64,000 bases of DNA from Erythrobacter sp. NAP1 (GCF_000152865.1 NZ_CH672390.1:868001-932000), one strand, 5' to 3'. Numbered from the stretch's first letter, positions 27,062 to 39,813 are shown. Notes: generated by a model from the letters alone, not told the origin. Numbers and translations: made by a program.

Positions 27062-30000
27062 GCGGTGAAGTATTTCCTCTCGCCGACAATCAACTCGGAG
27101 CGGCCAATCCGCGCGACAATGTCTGGCTGTCGGCCTCGGCTGGAACGGGCAAGACGCAGGTTCTGTCGGCACGTGTGCTTCGATTGCTGCTGACGCCCGG
27201 CGTCGAACCTTCGCAAATCTTGTGTTTGACTTTCACCAAGGCGGGCGCTGCCGAGATGGCCAACCGCATCAACGCGGTTCTGGCGCGATGGGTGAGGCTT
27301 GAGGCAGGCGCGCTCGCGAGAGAGCTCAAACACCTTGGCGCTGATTTCGACCCTGAAACGCTGGCAAGGGCGCGGACACTCTTTGCAAGCGTGCTCGATT
27401 GCCCCGGCGGAGGTCTCAGGATCGACACGATCCACGCCTTCTCGCAATGGCTGCTCGGCAACTTTCCGGAGGAAGCCGATCTCACACCCGGCGCGAGGCC
27501 GATGGAGGACCGCGAGCGCGAGCTCCTGGCAAGGGAGGTGCTCGCCGACATGCTTTCGGAGGCAGAGGCGAAGGGTGACCAATCTTTCACCGATGCCGTC
27601 AGTCACTTCACGAAGACAAAGGACCCCGATGCGCTGCGTGGTTGGCTAATGCGGTGCGCTTCGGCTGCGGACTTGTGGGAAGGGACAGCCTCTTGGGCAC
27701 CGCCGATGCGTGCGCGCGTGCTTCGCATTCTCGATATGCCAGCGGGTGCAGACGCGGCCTGGGCGGAGGAGGTGCTTCACCCTGACGCCTTCCCCGATCA
27801 CCATCTCACAGCAATGTTGCCGCTTATGCGGGATTGGAAAGCGCAGGCTGGGCAGGCTTGTGCGGACTTTATACCGTTGTGGCTTGTCGCTTCGGTTGAA
27901 GAGCGATCCGACTTGATCGGGCGGTTTTACGAAACCGTCCTCACCAAGAAGGGCGAGCCGCGCAAGATGGCGAACCCTACAAAGGTTGATCCATCGCTGC
28001 CTGATCGGCAGGCTGAGATCGCCGAAGCGTGGCCATGTATTTCGAGCGCCAAGCGCTTCTTGCTCTCGCGGACTTCCTTACCTCTTCACTCGAAATGGGG
28101 CGCAGTTTCGCGCTGCGTTGGGAAGAAGCGAAAGCGCGCGAAGGCTTCCTCGATTTCGACGATTTAATCCGCAAGGCGGCGACCTTGCTCGGCAAAAGCG
28201 AGGCGTCCGACTGGATCCGCTACAAGCTCGACCGCAGCTTCGATCATGTTTTGATCGACGAGGCTCAGGACACGAACTCGGCGCAATGGGACATCGTTTT
28301 CGCCCTGATCGACGATTTCTTCGCAGGGGAGGGTGCCCGCGGAGACAGAGTCCGCACGATCTTCACCGTGGGCGATTACAAACAGGCGATCTTCGGCTTT
28401 CAGGGTACGAGCCCCGACAATTTCGAGCGCGCCAAGCAGAAGGTGAAGGCCCGCATCGACGATGCGAAAGCGAACGCTGGTGAGCTGCGTGAGAATCGCC
28501 GGCTGCCGACTTGGAATGATCTAGATCTCGGACGTTCATATCGCACCTCATTGCCGGTGCTCGATTTCGTCAATCGCGTGATCGAGACGCTCGGGTACGG
28601 GGCATTTGGATTGAACAAGGCGCCCGCCGACCATGTCGGCGCGGATCGGCCGGGACTTGTCGCGCTTTGGGACCCTGTGATGGGTGCAGCTGATGATCCT
28701 GACGAGGAGGATGACCGCGATTGGCTGCCCGCTCATGACACGCGCCTTGCGGAAAAGATCGCAGAACAGGTTCGCCGCTGGGTGAGCGAGGAAGAGCCGT
28801 TCGTGCTCGAAAAAGGCAAGCGGCGGCATGCGAGTGCCGGCGACATCATGGTGCTGGTCCGGCGGCGAAAGGATCTCGCCGCACAGATCGTGGCAAAGCT
28901 TCATGCGAAGGGTGTGGCCGTTGCCGGGGTCGACCGGCTGAGGCTGGGCGCGCCGCTCGTGGTCAAGGACTTGATGGCAGCCTTGAGGTTCGCAGCTCAA
29001 CCTCTCGATGACCTTAGCCTTGCAAACCTTCTCGCTTCGCCGCTCATTGGTTGGACGCAGGACGACCTGCTCGAATATGTGCCGCGCGATCCGGGCAAGC
29101 GCTTGTGGGACCACCTTCGCAAGCACGAGGCGCCACGGGTTGAAGAGACTATTACAAAGCTGCGCGAATTGCTGGCGAGGGCCGATTTCGAGACGCCTCA
29201 GACACTGCTGGCATGGTTGCTGACAGGTCCATGGCAGGCACGCCGGGCTTTGGCTGCGCGACTTGGACGCGAGGCGAATGATCCGATTGATGAATTGCTG
29301 AACGCGGCCTTCGCGTTTGAAGCAGCTCACACGCCCAGTCTGGCAGGGTTTATCGAGTGGTTCGATGCAGGCGAGGGCGAGCTCAAGCGTGATGCGGACG
29401 AGGCTACAGGCCAGGTCCGCGTGATGACGGTTCACGGCTCCAAGGGATTGCAAGCGCCAATCGTGATCCTTGCCGATGCGACCGGTGAGCCGGGGCAGGG
29501 TGGCGCGCTTGAACTTGCAGACGATCCAATAGGCAATGCTGGAGATGGCGCGCGCAAAGTCCCGCTGCCATCGCTTTCAAAAGACGAGCGAGTCGGCCCC
29601 GTGCGCTTAGCCGAGGAAAAGGCAAGCGTTGCCCAAATGCAAGAGCATTGGCGCTTGCTCTACGTGGCGATGACGCGCGCAGAAGAGGCACTGTTCATTG
29701 GTGGATCGCTTGGTCCGAGACAGGCCAAGAAGGGCGAACCGCACGAAGATAGCTGGTACGCGCGGCTCGCCCCGGTTTTCGACGCGCCTCCTCAGCAAGA
29801 TTCGATCTGGGGGGAGAGGCGCGAGTGGGGCGTGCGAGCAGATCCGCTGGTGGGGAGCGATACTCCCGCCGCGACGACAGGGACCGAGCCGCTGCCAATG
29901 TGGGCGACAAAACCCATCGGGCCCGAGCCACGTCCCCCCAAACCGCTCGCACCGAGCAGTGCTGCGGAAGATCAGAGCGCTGACCCTCCGCTTGCACCCG

Positions 30001-30551
30001 AAATTGCCGCAATTGCCGCACGGCGCGGGACGCTAATGCACAGGTTGCTCGAACGTCTGCCCGATCTCGCTGTTGCTGAACGCGAAGCCGCGGCGCGCAG
30101 TTGGTTGGCGCGGCAGGCCGGCGACCTTGATGAAAAAACGAGAGAGGAAATACTCTCGAGCTCTCTTGCAGTGCTGGTGGAGCCTGGTTTCGCTGAATTG
30201 TTCAGTGCTGATGCGCTTGCGGAAGTTCCGCTTGCAGCGCAGGTCGATGGGATCGTGGTCGCGGGTACAGCAGACCGCCTGCACGTGACCGAAGAAGTCG
30301 TCACCGTCGTTGACTTCAAGACGACCCGTCGCCCGCCCGAAAGCCTAGATGACATACCGCGTGCAACGCTTCGCCAGATGGCCGCCTACGCCAGTGCACT
30401 CGAAGCGATCTATCCCGGACGCGAGGTGCGTGCGGCAGTGCTTTACACTCAGAATACGAAGCTGATCGAGATTCCGAAAGTTACACTCGCCGATCACAAG
30501 CGATCTTTGGGTGAGACACAGGATAACTATGCCCCGCTTGCTCTTGAGTGA
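27058..30551 (+). pseudogene. addA: AddA helicase-nuclease subunit, split by a single frameshift near 28032
   Basis: AddA is the UvrD-like helicase and nuclease subunit of AddAB. It reads in one frame from GTG 27058 (overlapping the addB stop as GTGA, with GGGAGGGGA upstream) to about 28032. There the frame slips by one base and reading continues to 30551. The first part has Walker A SASAGTGKTQVLSARVLRLL and TFTKAGAAEMANR. The second part has DFDDLI, LIDEAQDTNS, VGDYKQAIFGFQG, VMTVHGSKGLQAP, YVAMTRAEEAL and the nuclease VDFKTTRRPP. One missing base after 28032 restores a full-length about 1165-residue protein; the rest is intact with no decay, so a sequencing error or recent mutation is likely. 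No slippery sequence suggests programmed shifting. Confidence 0.88.
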
Positions 30552-30631
30552 GCTACAAACCGGCTTAAATTGAACTCAACGCTAAGCCCGGATGTATGAA
30601 GGGCGAAGACCCACTTTCAGGAGAAGCCATT

Positions 30632-30952
30632 ATGGCAACCGTCAACGTCACCGATGAGAGCTTCAAGAGCGACGTGCTCGAGAGCGACAAGCCCGTTCTG
30701 GTCGATTTCTGGGCCGATTGGTGCGGCCCGTGCAAGATGATTGCACCCGCACTCGAAGAGATCAGCAACGAACTCGGCGAGCAGGTCACCATCGCCAAGA
30801 TGGACATTATGGAAAACACCGGAATCCCCGCTGAAATGGGTGTTCAGTCGATCCCGCTGATGGTCCTATTCAAGAATGGCGAAGCGGTTGCTCGCAAGGT
30901 CGGAGCCGCTCCCAAAAGCCAGCTCAAGGACTGGCTCGAAAGCGAGATCTAA
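30632..30952 (+). CDS. trxA: Thioredoxin
   Basis: A 106-residue thioredoxin that keeps cytosolic protein thiols reduced and donates electrons to ribonucleotide reductase and peroxiredoxins. The active site is WADWCGPCKMIAPAL with the CGPC disulfide, and the cis-Pro loop VQSIPLM is present. The ATG at 30632 has CAGGAGA 8-9 bases upstream; an upstream in-frame ATG (30596) is too far from the fold start. It follows addA by 80 bases, the order seen in related genomes. Confidence 0.97.
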   Translation: MATVNVTDESFKSDVLESDKPVLVDFWADWCGPCKMIAPALEEISNELGEQVTIAKMDIMENTGIPAEMGVQSIPLMVLFKNGEAVARKVGAAPKSQLKDWLESEI

Positions 30953-30994
30953 AGTTCAGGCAGTCTGCCGATTTTGGCGGCAGGCAAACAACGA

Positions 30995-31028
30995 GGCGCA
31001 GGTTCTAGCGAAGGCCGGAACCTGCGCC
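30995..31028. terminator. Hairpin between convergent trxA and phosphatase genes
   Basis: A perfect 11-bp inverted repeat (GGCGCAGGTTC and its complement, 12-nt loop) between trxA and the convergent minus-strand gene. The T-run is weak, so termination is possible but unproven. Confidence 0.5.
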
Positions 31029-31056
31029 TTGCTGATTCAGAAAACCTGAAATCGCG

Positions 31057-31881
31057 TCAGGCGTCCGCGGGCATGTAGCCAGCCTTGATGAGCCTTTCGG
31101 CCAGATCATCGAACAAAGCGCGATTCGCGCCTCCGATCATGCCTTTTCGGCCATCATCAACGCGGTAGGGCGACCCATCCGGCCGCAGGCACGATCCGCC
31201 AGCTTCGTTTAGAAACAGGCAGCCGGCTGCGTGATCCCAAGGCAGGGTGCGTTCGTAGATCGCGAGGTCATGACCGCCAAACACTGTGAGCGGATATTGC
31301 TCGCACGCTGCGCGCGGCGCTTTGACGATCGAATAATGCGGTTCGATCTCGGCTTCGAATATGGAACGCTGCGCATTGGGCATAAAGCCCTTCATCGCGG
31401 CAAGGTTAGGCGGGGTGTCGCCGGAAGCCGATGCTGCGACCTTTTCGCCGTCAATAAAGGCACCTTCGCCCTTCTTTGCGTGGCAAAGCCGGTCGCGAAC
31501 CGGATCGTAGATCCAGCCCGCAACAGCTTCGCCTGCGTCGGCAAGCGCAATCATTATTCCGAAATGACCCTCGCCGTTTGCGAAATTGGCAGTGCCATCA
31601 AGCGGGTCGATTATCCAACATGCACCGGACAAGCGATCCATGACGCTGGCGTCCGCTGCCACGGCTTCTTCACCCACGACCGCGACATCGGGAGCAAGCC
31701 TCGTGAGCGCTTCGGTCAGAAACTCTTCCACCTCGCGGTCGACAACCGTCACCGGGTCATCTTCGCCCTTCATCTCGATCTCGTCGTCGCGCAGCTCACG
31801 GTATCTAGGCAACATCGAACGCTGCGCGGCGAAGCGCAGGAGGTCGCGTATTTCAGCATCCAAGGGTGAAAATTGGGTCAT
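31057..31881 (-). CDS. Inositol-monophosphatase family protein
   Basis: A 274-residue Mg-dependent phosphatase of the inositol-monophosphatase superfamily. Metal sites are DDPVTVVDREVEEFL, VGEEAV and WIIDPLDGTANFANGEGHF (motif 1), with a C-terminal WDHAAGCLFLNEAGG (motif 2). Members include histidinol phosphatase and SuhB-type enzymes; the exact substrate cannot be assigned. The ATG at 31881 overlaps the argJ stop by 4 bases, so a longer in-frame start is rejected. It is the second gene of an argJ operon; since argJ is an arginine enzyme, a histidinol-phosphatase role has no contextual support. Confidence 0.85.
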   Translation of the reverse strand: MTQFSPLDAEIRDLLRFAAQRSMLPRYRELRDDEIEMKGEDDPVTVVDREVEEFLTEALTRLAPDVAVVGEEAVAADASVMDRLSGACWIIDPLDGTANFANGEGHFGIMIALADAGEAVAGWIYDPVRDRLCHAKKGEGAFIDGEKVAASASGDTPPNLAAMKGFMPNAQRSIFEAEIEPHYSIVKAPRAACEQYPLTVFGGHDLAIYERTLPWDHAAGCLFLNEAGGSCLRPDGSPYRVDDGRKGMIGGANRALFDDLAERLIKAGYMPADA

Positions 31882-33104
31882 GAACGGTAATCCGCGTTGA
31901 TCGAAATGTAACCGTGGGTGAGGTCGCAGGTCCAAACAGTGGCGCGTCCGCCACCCATGCCGAGATCGACTTCGATATCGATCTCATCGCCCTTGAGGTG
32001 CTTGGACACCGGCGCTTCGTCATAGTCGTCGACCGGCAGACCATTGCGTGCAGCCCAGACGCCCCCGAAGCCTATCGAAAGCTTGTCACGGTCGGCCGGC
32101 TCGCCAGCCTTACCCACAGCCATGACAATGCGGCCCCAATTGGCATCTTCACCGGCTATGGCGGTCTTCACGAGGGGCGAATTTGCAATCGAGAGGCCGA
32201 CACGCCGTGCGCTGTCGTCGCTGACCGCACCGCTTACGCGTACATTTATAAATTTGGTCGCTCCTTCACCATCACGCACGACAAGTTGCGCTAGCTGGCG
32301 ATGAACGTCTGTGAACGCCGCAGCAAAAGCATCCGCACCCGGACTTTCCCAATTCTCGATACGAGCATTGCCTGCTTTGGCGGTCGCGAAGGAAAGCACC
32401 GTGTCGCTGGTCGAGGTGTCACCGTCGACCGTGATGCAACTGTAGGTCCGTGCGTTCGCCTGTTCTAACAGCTCCTGCAAGAATGAGGGCGCCACATCAG
32501 CATCGGTGAACACATATCCGAGCATGGTCGCCATGTCGGGCGCAATCATGCCCGAACCCTTGATGATCCCGGCGATCTCGACACGTGTCTCGCCAATCAT
32601 CGCAGACGCGTGCGCACCTTTGGCGAAAGTGTCTGTTGTACCGATCGCGTCTGCAGCCTCCTCCCAGCTGCATTCGCCAGCCTTCAGCGCCGCATCAACG
32701 CCTGCTCGTGCCCGGTCTTTGGGAAGCGGCACGCCGATTACGCCGGTTGACGAAACGAGCACTTCATCAGGGGCGCAAGCCAGCCCTTCGGCCACCTGCG
32801 ACATGATTTGCTCAACCGTTTCGCGCCCCCGATGGCCTGTGAAGGCGTTGGAGTTCCCGGCGTTGACGATAAGTGCGCGAGCCTTGCCCGACTTTACCTG
32901 CTCACGTCCCATTTCGACCTCGGTCGAGGCACACGCGCTTTGAGTGAATACTCCTGCAAGCGCAGAGCCTTCAGCGAGCTCTACGAAGGTCAGATCACAG
33001 CGATCCCAATCCTTGTAACGCGCCCTCGCAACGCGCAAAGTTACGCCATCTATGGCTGGCATTTCGGGGAAGGGCAGAGCGAGTGGAGAGCGGTCAAGTT
33101 CCAT
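31878..33104 (-). CDS. argJ: Bifunctional ornithine acetyltransferase / N-acetylglutamate synthase
   Basis: ArgJ recycles the acetyl group between N-acetylornithine and glutamate in arginine synthesis and may also make N-acetylglutamate from acetyl-CoA. The 408-residue precursor has the autocleavage region GSGMIAPDMATMLGYVFTDA, where cleavage before the Thr of ATMLG generates the nucleophile, and VNAGNSNAFTG and LVVRDGEGATKFI blocks. The start at 33104 gives a protein beginning MELDRSPLALPFP. It overlaps the phosphatase gene by 4 bases. Confidence 0.95.
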   Translation of the reverse strand: MELDRSPLALPFPEMPAIDGVTLRVARARYKDWDRCDLTFVELAEGSALAGVFTQSACASTEVEMGREQVKSGKARALIVNAGNSNAFTGHRGRETVEQIMSQVAEGLACAPDEVLVSSTGVIGVPLPKDRARAGVDAALKAGECSWEEAADAIGTTDTFAKGAHASAMIGETRVEIAGIIKGSGMIAPDMATMLGYVFTDADVAPSFLQELLEQANARTYSCITVDGDTSTSDTVLSFATAKAGNARIENWESPGADAFAAAFTDVHRQLAQLVVRDGEGATKFINVRVSGAVSDDSARRVGLSIANSPLVKTAIAGEDANWGRIVMAVGKAGEPADRDKLSIGFGGVWAARNGLPVDDYDEAPVSKHLKGDEIDIEVDLGMGGGRATVWTCDLTHGYISINADYRS

Positions 33105-33224
33105 AGGCGGAAGCCTTAGGAGCGCGCCCATGCCGAGTAAACGTCTCAATCTTCATGCAAGCGGCAGTAAAAATCCGGCCTGACGGTGGACGCATTGCGA
33201 CAGATGCATTATGTCTTGCGGTGC

Positions 33225-33503
33225 ATGATGGCTCGTCATCTTATTGCGTTGTTCGCCCTGTTCACCGGCATCGCCGCGCTTTCCGCGCCTGCGCATGCGG
33301 GCGAAGTGCAGTCGAACGTTCAGAATTCGCGCTCAGTCGCCAATACTTCTGAAGCCCAAGCGAGCGAAAACTGTTCATGCGCCTCCGAGGCAGAAAACCG
33401 CGAGGCTGCCCGTCCCAAGCGTGAGCGCAAGCGCACCTGGACGTGGTTCCCAAGCTGGCTGCGCCCGAGCATTTTCCTCGGCGGAGACCGCGCGCTCGAA
33501 TAG
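33225..33503 (+). CDS. Small secreted protein, unknown function
   Basis: A 92-residue (or 91, from the second ATG) protein with a signal peptide (HLIALFALFTGIAALSAPAHA) and a hydrophilic mature part holding two close Cys (ENCSCASE), a basic patch (RPKRERKRTW) and an aromatic C-terminus (TWFPSWLRPS). I do not recognise it. It is alone between the divergent argJ and the downstream secA (about 140 bp), and the ribosome site is weak. Codon use and signal peptide favour a gene, but the small size leaves doubt. Confidence 0.5.
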   Translation: MMARHLIALFALFTGIAALSAPAHAGEVQSNVQNSRSVANTSEAQASENCSCASEAENREAARPKRERKRTWTWFPSWLRPSIFLGGDRALE

Positions 33504-33642
33504 CGCGCCCCCAAGTATTTCTATCGTAACGCGCGCCGTCTTTGCGTGCGAAACTCCCTGACATATCCGCATTTGCGCCCGGTCCCGCCCTGCTGCGGGA
33601 TGCGAGCCTCAAGAACAAAACGTCAAAGGCAAGACCTCTCCC

Positions 33643-36411
<2,769 letters not shown>

Positions 36412-36460
36412 GGCAGGGATTTCACTACCGGCAACTGGCGGGCAGGGAGGTTAGGGCACA

Positions 36461-37210
36461 GTGCCATTGATCCTTCTGCTCGCTGGAGGCTTTTTCGTCA
36501 CCGCACTGCTTTATGCAAGCGTCGGTTTCGGCGGGGGCTCGACCTATTCGGCGCTTCTGGCGCTGGCAGGGCTGGATTACCGGGTTCTCCCGCTCGTCAG
36601 CCTTGCGTGCAACATCGTGGTGGTGAGCGGTGCGAGCATTCGTTTTGCTCGCTCGGGCGTGACACCGTGGAAGGGAGCCATTGCGTTGACCGCTCTTGCG
36701 GCTCCGGCGGCGTTTATCGGCGGGCTCATGCCGATCGACCGCAACTCGTTCCTGCTTCTGCTTGGGGCTAGCCTCGTTCTGACAGCGCTGACGATGCTGA
36801 TCCCGGTGAGGGAGGACGATACGAGCGTGCCGAACCGCTTCTCCAAGGCCATGCCTTTCGTGGCCGCGCCTATAGGGTTTCTGGCAGGGCTGGTCGGCAT
36901 CGGAGGAGGCATATTCCTCGCACCGCTTCTTCACCTGACACGGTGGCGCGATGCGCGCGCGATTGCCGCGACCGCGAGCCTTTTCATACTCGTAAACTCA
37001 CTGTTTGGTCTGGCCGGTCAACTCGCCAAGAACGGACCTGCCATGTTCGGCGGCGCGATGGTCGATGCACTGCCGCTGCTTATCGCGGTGGTCATCGGCG
37101 GCCAGATCGGTAGCCTCATGGCCGTGCGAGTGCTTCCGCTCAAATGGATCCGCTGGCTTACCGCAGCGCTAGTCGGATTGGTCGGCGTGAGGCTCTTGGC
37201 CGGGGTCTGA
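36461..37210 (+). CDS. TSUP-family (TauE/SafE) membrane permease
   Basis: A 249-residue integral membrane protein with about eight hydrophobic segments and the TSUP hallmark glycine-rich loops: SVGFGGGSTYSALLALAG near the start and GLVGIGGGIFLAPLLHL in the second half, each followed by a helix. Family members export sulfite, sulfoacetate or other organosulfur compounds. The substrate here is unknown. The start is GTG 36461, with GGGAGGTTAGG upstream. Confidence 0.88.
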   Translation: MPLILLLAGGFFVTALLYASVGFGGGSTYSALLALAGLDYRVLPLVSLACNIVVVSGASIRFARSGVTPWKGAIALTALAAPAAFIGGLMPIDRNSFLLLLGASLVLTALTMLIPVREDDTSVPNRFSKAMPFVAAPIGFLAGLVGIGGGIFLAPLLHLTRWRDARAIAATASLFILVNSLFGLAGQLAKNGPAMFGGAMVDALPLLIAVVIGGQIGSLMAVRVLPLKWIRWLTAALVGLVGVRLLAGV

Positions 37211-37242
37211 CGCGCCTGAGCGCCCACCCCTGCAAAGGCGCA

Positions 37243-37647
37243 TCAATCTTCGGTGAAGTAGTCGCCCGAGAGTTCGTGATCGGCCAGACGCTCGCACGCT
37301 TTCTTCATGCGTCGGTTAAAGCGCTCGGACTGGTCGCGTGTGCGAACAGTGCGACGGGCTTCCTCGAACATCGCTTTGGTATCTTCGTATTCTTCGTCGA
37401 TGGTTTGATCGAGCAAAGCCTGTGCGTCGGGCTCGGCCATGCCGCCTGCGACAGCCATCGCGACTGCACGTATTTTCCAATCGCTGATGCCGGCATCGTC
37501 GACGACGAAATCATGCTGGCGGCAAGTGGGCGCCATTGAGACCGATTCAGCGATCTTGTCGAAGTGGTCACGCGTGTCACGATCAAGATCGCCTGCCATC
37601 AGCATGACAAAGATCGGCGAGGCCGCGACAAGTCCAAAAATCCCCAT
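37243..37647 (-). CDS. Hypothetical protein with N-terminal membrane segment
   Basis: A 134-residue protein beginning MGIFGLVAASPIFVMLMAGD, a short hydrophobic stretch, then a charged helical domain (LADHELSGDYFTED at the end). I do not recognise a family. The ATG at 37647 has GGGAGG 5 bases upstream, so the earlier in-frame start (37710) is rejected. It converges with the TSUP permease gene with 32 bases between stops. It is the last gene before the left island boundary. Confidence 0.6.
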   Translation of the reverse strand: MGIFGLVAASPIFVMLMAGDLDRDTRDHFDKIAESVSMAPTCRQHDFVVDDAGISDWKIRAVAMAVAGGMAEPDAQALLDQTIDEEYEDTKAMFEEARRTVRTRDQSERFNRRMKKACERLADHELSGDYFTED

Positions 37648-37738
37648 GTATTCCTCCCAAAACGAAACGTTCCAGACGCGTGCTAGCACGGTGGAAATGG
37701 CCCTGTCCAAGGCCTGGCGATCGAAGGTGGGTGGAAAA

Positions 37739-37788
37739 TGGCTCCCCGATTTGGATTCGAACCAACGACCAAGTGATTAACAGTCACC
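37739..37788. repeat. attL: duplicated tRNA-Asn 3' part
   Basis: TGGCTCCCCGA, one mismatch (T at 37750 versus G at 46826), then 38 identical bases ending AACAGTCACC. It covers the 3' CCA through the anticodon loop of tRNA-Asn, read on the plus strand. The mismatch hits a T-stem base, so this copy is not a working tRNA half. Confidence 0.9.
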
Positions 37789-37893
37789 AGTCTCAAAGCC
37801 AGCGTTTGGCACTTCGGTCCGTCTGGACACCCTTGAATTGGGGCAATTTTGTGCGGCCCTGCCGGTCAAGATCGGCCAAAAAGGACTCAAAGG

Positions 37894-37914
37894 AGTACAC
37901 GCCTCAGTACACAC
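37894..37914. repeat. Putative integrase arm sites, left arm
   Basis: Two copies of AGTACAC at 37894 and 37906, 12 bases apart, about 106 bases inside the left boundary. The same word occurs twice near the right boundary. It fits arm-type binding of a tyrosine integrase, but this is inference. Confidence 0.4.
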
Positions 37915-38057
37915 ATTCTACTTCATAGGCGGCCCGCGCCTCATGCGTACTCTGAAATCTTGATGGGGGCAGGCGAGACCCAGCATGGAGCCGCCCCAAA
38001 ATGGGTGCGAGACATCTGGACCACGTGGGGAGGGGCGGTTTCGGACCGCCCAGCCGG

Positions 38058-38192
38058 TTATGCGAGCTTAGCCGCCCGCTTGTTGCGACGATAGCCACGC
38101 TGCTGAGCTTCAGCGCGTGCCTTTTCGCTATTCGCCTTGATCTCGTACTTTAAGCAATCGATTTCGGAGGAGTTGTAGTCCCTCGTACCCAT
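38058..38192 (-). CDS. Possible small basic peptide, 44 aa
   Basis: An open frame from ATG 38192 coding a Lys/Arg-rich helical peptide ending RGYRRNKRAAKLA. It overlaps the 3' end of the phosphoribosyltransferase-like gene in another frame and ends just before a GGGCGGT-TTCGG-ACCGCCC hairpin. No ribosome site is evident. It may be a spurious frame; included because the tail is clearly basic and protein-like. Confidence 0.25.
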   Translation of the reverse strand: MGTRDYNSSEIDCLKYEIKANSEKARAEAQQRGYRRNKRAAKLA

Positions 38193-39129
38193 CGTGCTTT
38201 GACTGCTCGCTTCGCCACCAGTCAACGAGAAAAGACCCTTCAGCATCTGTAAGCTTAGCCGCTTCATGTCCGATTGCGTCCTTCCAAAACCGGTCAATGT
38301 CCGGTCCATACTCTGTCTTAAGTGTGTATAATGTATCTTGCGTTAATGCAAAGGGTACGTCCTTTGCCGCTTTATGAGCTAACGCAGTAGCGCAAGCGAT
38401 TGTTCCGCCGCCCGCTAAAATGTAACTCGCCAAATTTGCCAATGTGCCTCCTAGGGTGAAGGCATCATCTACTAATACATAGGGTCTGTCGGTCGAAATG
38501 TCTCCAACAAACGAGGGCTGCCACAAAAACCGTTGAAATCGATTGAGTTTTGTTCGTCCAACTCTCGCTTTTTGCGTAATTTCGTTGTCGATCTCGCCCC
38601 CGATCGCTTCGGCGAGACGTGCTGCGTGTGCAAAGGGGATTGCGTTGACTGGCCCATCCCTCATGCCTGCGGTGCCATCGATAGCGTCTTCGTCGTCGAA
38701 CGCTGGATGTGGCAGAACGTAAATAGGTCGCTTGCCAGCATCCATTAAGCGGTCGATGATCGCATCTTCTTTGCCCTCATCCCAGACCATGTCCACTAGG
38801 TCCATCGCGGCGGACATATCGTTTGAGAATTTAGCGGCCTGATACGCCTTGGCGGCATCACTTTTTTTGATGCGGAGTCCCTCCTGGTCTCCTTTCAGAA
38901 CGGCCAAAGGGCCATGAACGATGATGCTATCGCAGGCTGGTATCGGCAAACGTTCTCGCGGATGCGACGCCAGTGGGGGGCAAAGTGGGGCGGAGGCCGA
39001 CATTTGGGGAGCTAAACTAACTGGGTTGGTTCTGTTCGAAGATAGGCCTTGGTCGAGCTTGAAAGGATTTGCCAAGCTGAAGTCGCGAAGCTGGATCCAA
39101 TGAACAAAACAGGCCGGATTAGAAATCAA
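38128..39129 (-). CDS. Phosphoribosyltransferase-fold protein, unknown substrate
   Basis: A protein of up to 333 residues with a type I PRTase signature, YVLVDDAFTLGGTLANL, where two acidic residues and the Gly-Gly-Thr loop would bind PRPP. The preceding region includes NAIPFAHAARLAEAIGGEI; the C-terminus is helical (LQLLRNRLLKVRDQGE). Start is uncertain: TTG 39129 gives the full frame, ATG 39003 a shorter one. No nucleobase-specificity motif is recognised. It sits in the island beside a serine recombinase. Standalone PRTase-like genes in islands can be nucleotide-salvage enzymes or effector-like; neither can be shown here. Confidence 0.68.
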   Translation of the reverse strand: MISNPACFVHWIQLRDFSLANPFKLDQGLSSNRTNPVSLAPQMSASAPLCPPLASHPRERLPIPACDSIIVHGPLAVLKGDQEGLRIKKSDAAKAYQAAKFSNDMSAAMDLVDMVWDEGKEDAIIDRLMDAGKRPIYVLPHPAFDDEDAIDGTAGMRDGPVNAIPFAHAARLAEAIGGEIDNEITQKARVGRTKLNRFQRFLWQPSFVGDISTDRPYVLVDDAFTLGGTLANLASYILAGGGTIACATALAHKAAKDVPFALTQDTLYTLKTEYGPDIDRFWKDAIGHEAAKLTDAEGSFLVDWWRSEQSKHDGYEGLQLLRNRLLKVRDQGE

Positions 39130-39200
39130 TGCATCAGGCGCTAAATACCGCCCGCAGCCAATGCCGCTAGGGGAGTGGCAATTTAATCAACAGCCTAGGC

Positions 39201-39743
39201 CTACTCTAAGTGCCGATAAACGCTGGCTCGACTGATACCAAGTTTCTTGGCAATCTGCGATGGGGTCACCCCCTGTTTGTGAAGTCGAATGATCTCCTTA
39301 GTATCGATTGTCTTTTTGCGACCCTTATAGACACCGGCCGCCTTCGCCTTTGCTATACCCTCCATTTGCCTTTCTTTGCGGATATCTGCCTCAAATGCCG
39401 CCACGGCGCCGAGTATCGCCATCATCAGCCTCCCAGTAGAACTGTCGGTATCCACGCCACTCTGCTGCAGGCAACGAAACGAAACACCTTTGCTCTGCAG
39501 CCGCTCAATAACGGTGAAGAGGTCACCGACTGAGCGGGCCAAGCGATCAAGGCGCGTCACAATAAGGGTATCGCCATCACGGACATAGCGAATAGCGTCC
39601 TCGAGCTGCTGTCGATCCTTCGCAGACATGCCCGATCGTTTCTCCGAGAAGATCTTTTCGCAACCAGCGTCAGACAACGCTGCCTCCTGAATTTCCAAGC
39701 TTTGCCCTGCCGAACTTACTCGTGCGTAGCCTACCAATGTCAT
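39201..39743 (-). CDS. Serine recombinase / resolvase
   Basis: A 180-residue small serine recombinase. Ser10 in YARVSSAGQSLEIQEAAL is the nucleophile, and RLDRLARSVGDLF and the GVDTDSSTGRLMMAILGAVA block match the resolvase/invertase catalytic core. The C-terminal KGRKKTIDTKEI and KKLGISRASVYRHLE form a helix-turn-helix that binds the recombination site. The ATG at 39743 begins MTLVGYARVS; earlier in-frame codons are unlikely. A palindrome lies about 70 bases upstream. No transposase is next to it, so it may be a stand-alone invertase or a relic of a Tn3-like element. Confidence 0.92.
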   Translation of the reverse strand: MTLVGYARVSSAGQSLEIQEAALSDAGCEKIFSEKRSGMSAKDRQQLEDAIRYVRDGDTLIVTRLDRLARSVGDLFTVIERLQSKGVSFRCLQQSGVDTDSSTGRLMMAILGAVAAFEADIRKERQMEGIAKAKAAGVYKGRKKTIDTKEIIRLHKQGVTPSQIAKKLGISRASVYRHLE

Positions 39744-39813
39744 GCAGTGATCCGTCTCAATAGGGTCTCGACTCTTGGAAAGTGACATGAAGAGCCATTA
39801 TTATCAACCCTAA

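Noticed and set aside
27986-28170. Programmed -1 frameshift in addA
   Set aside because: No slippery heptamer or downstream structure near 28032; a mutation or sequence error is simpler.
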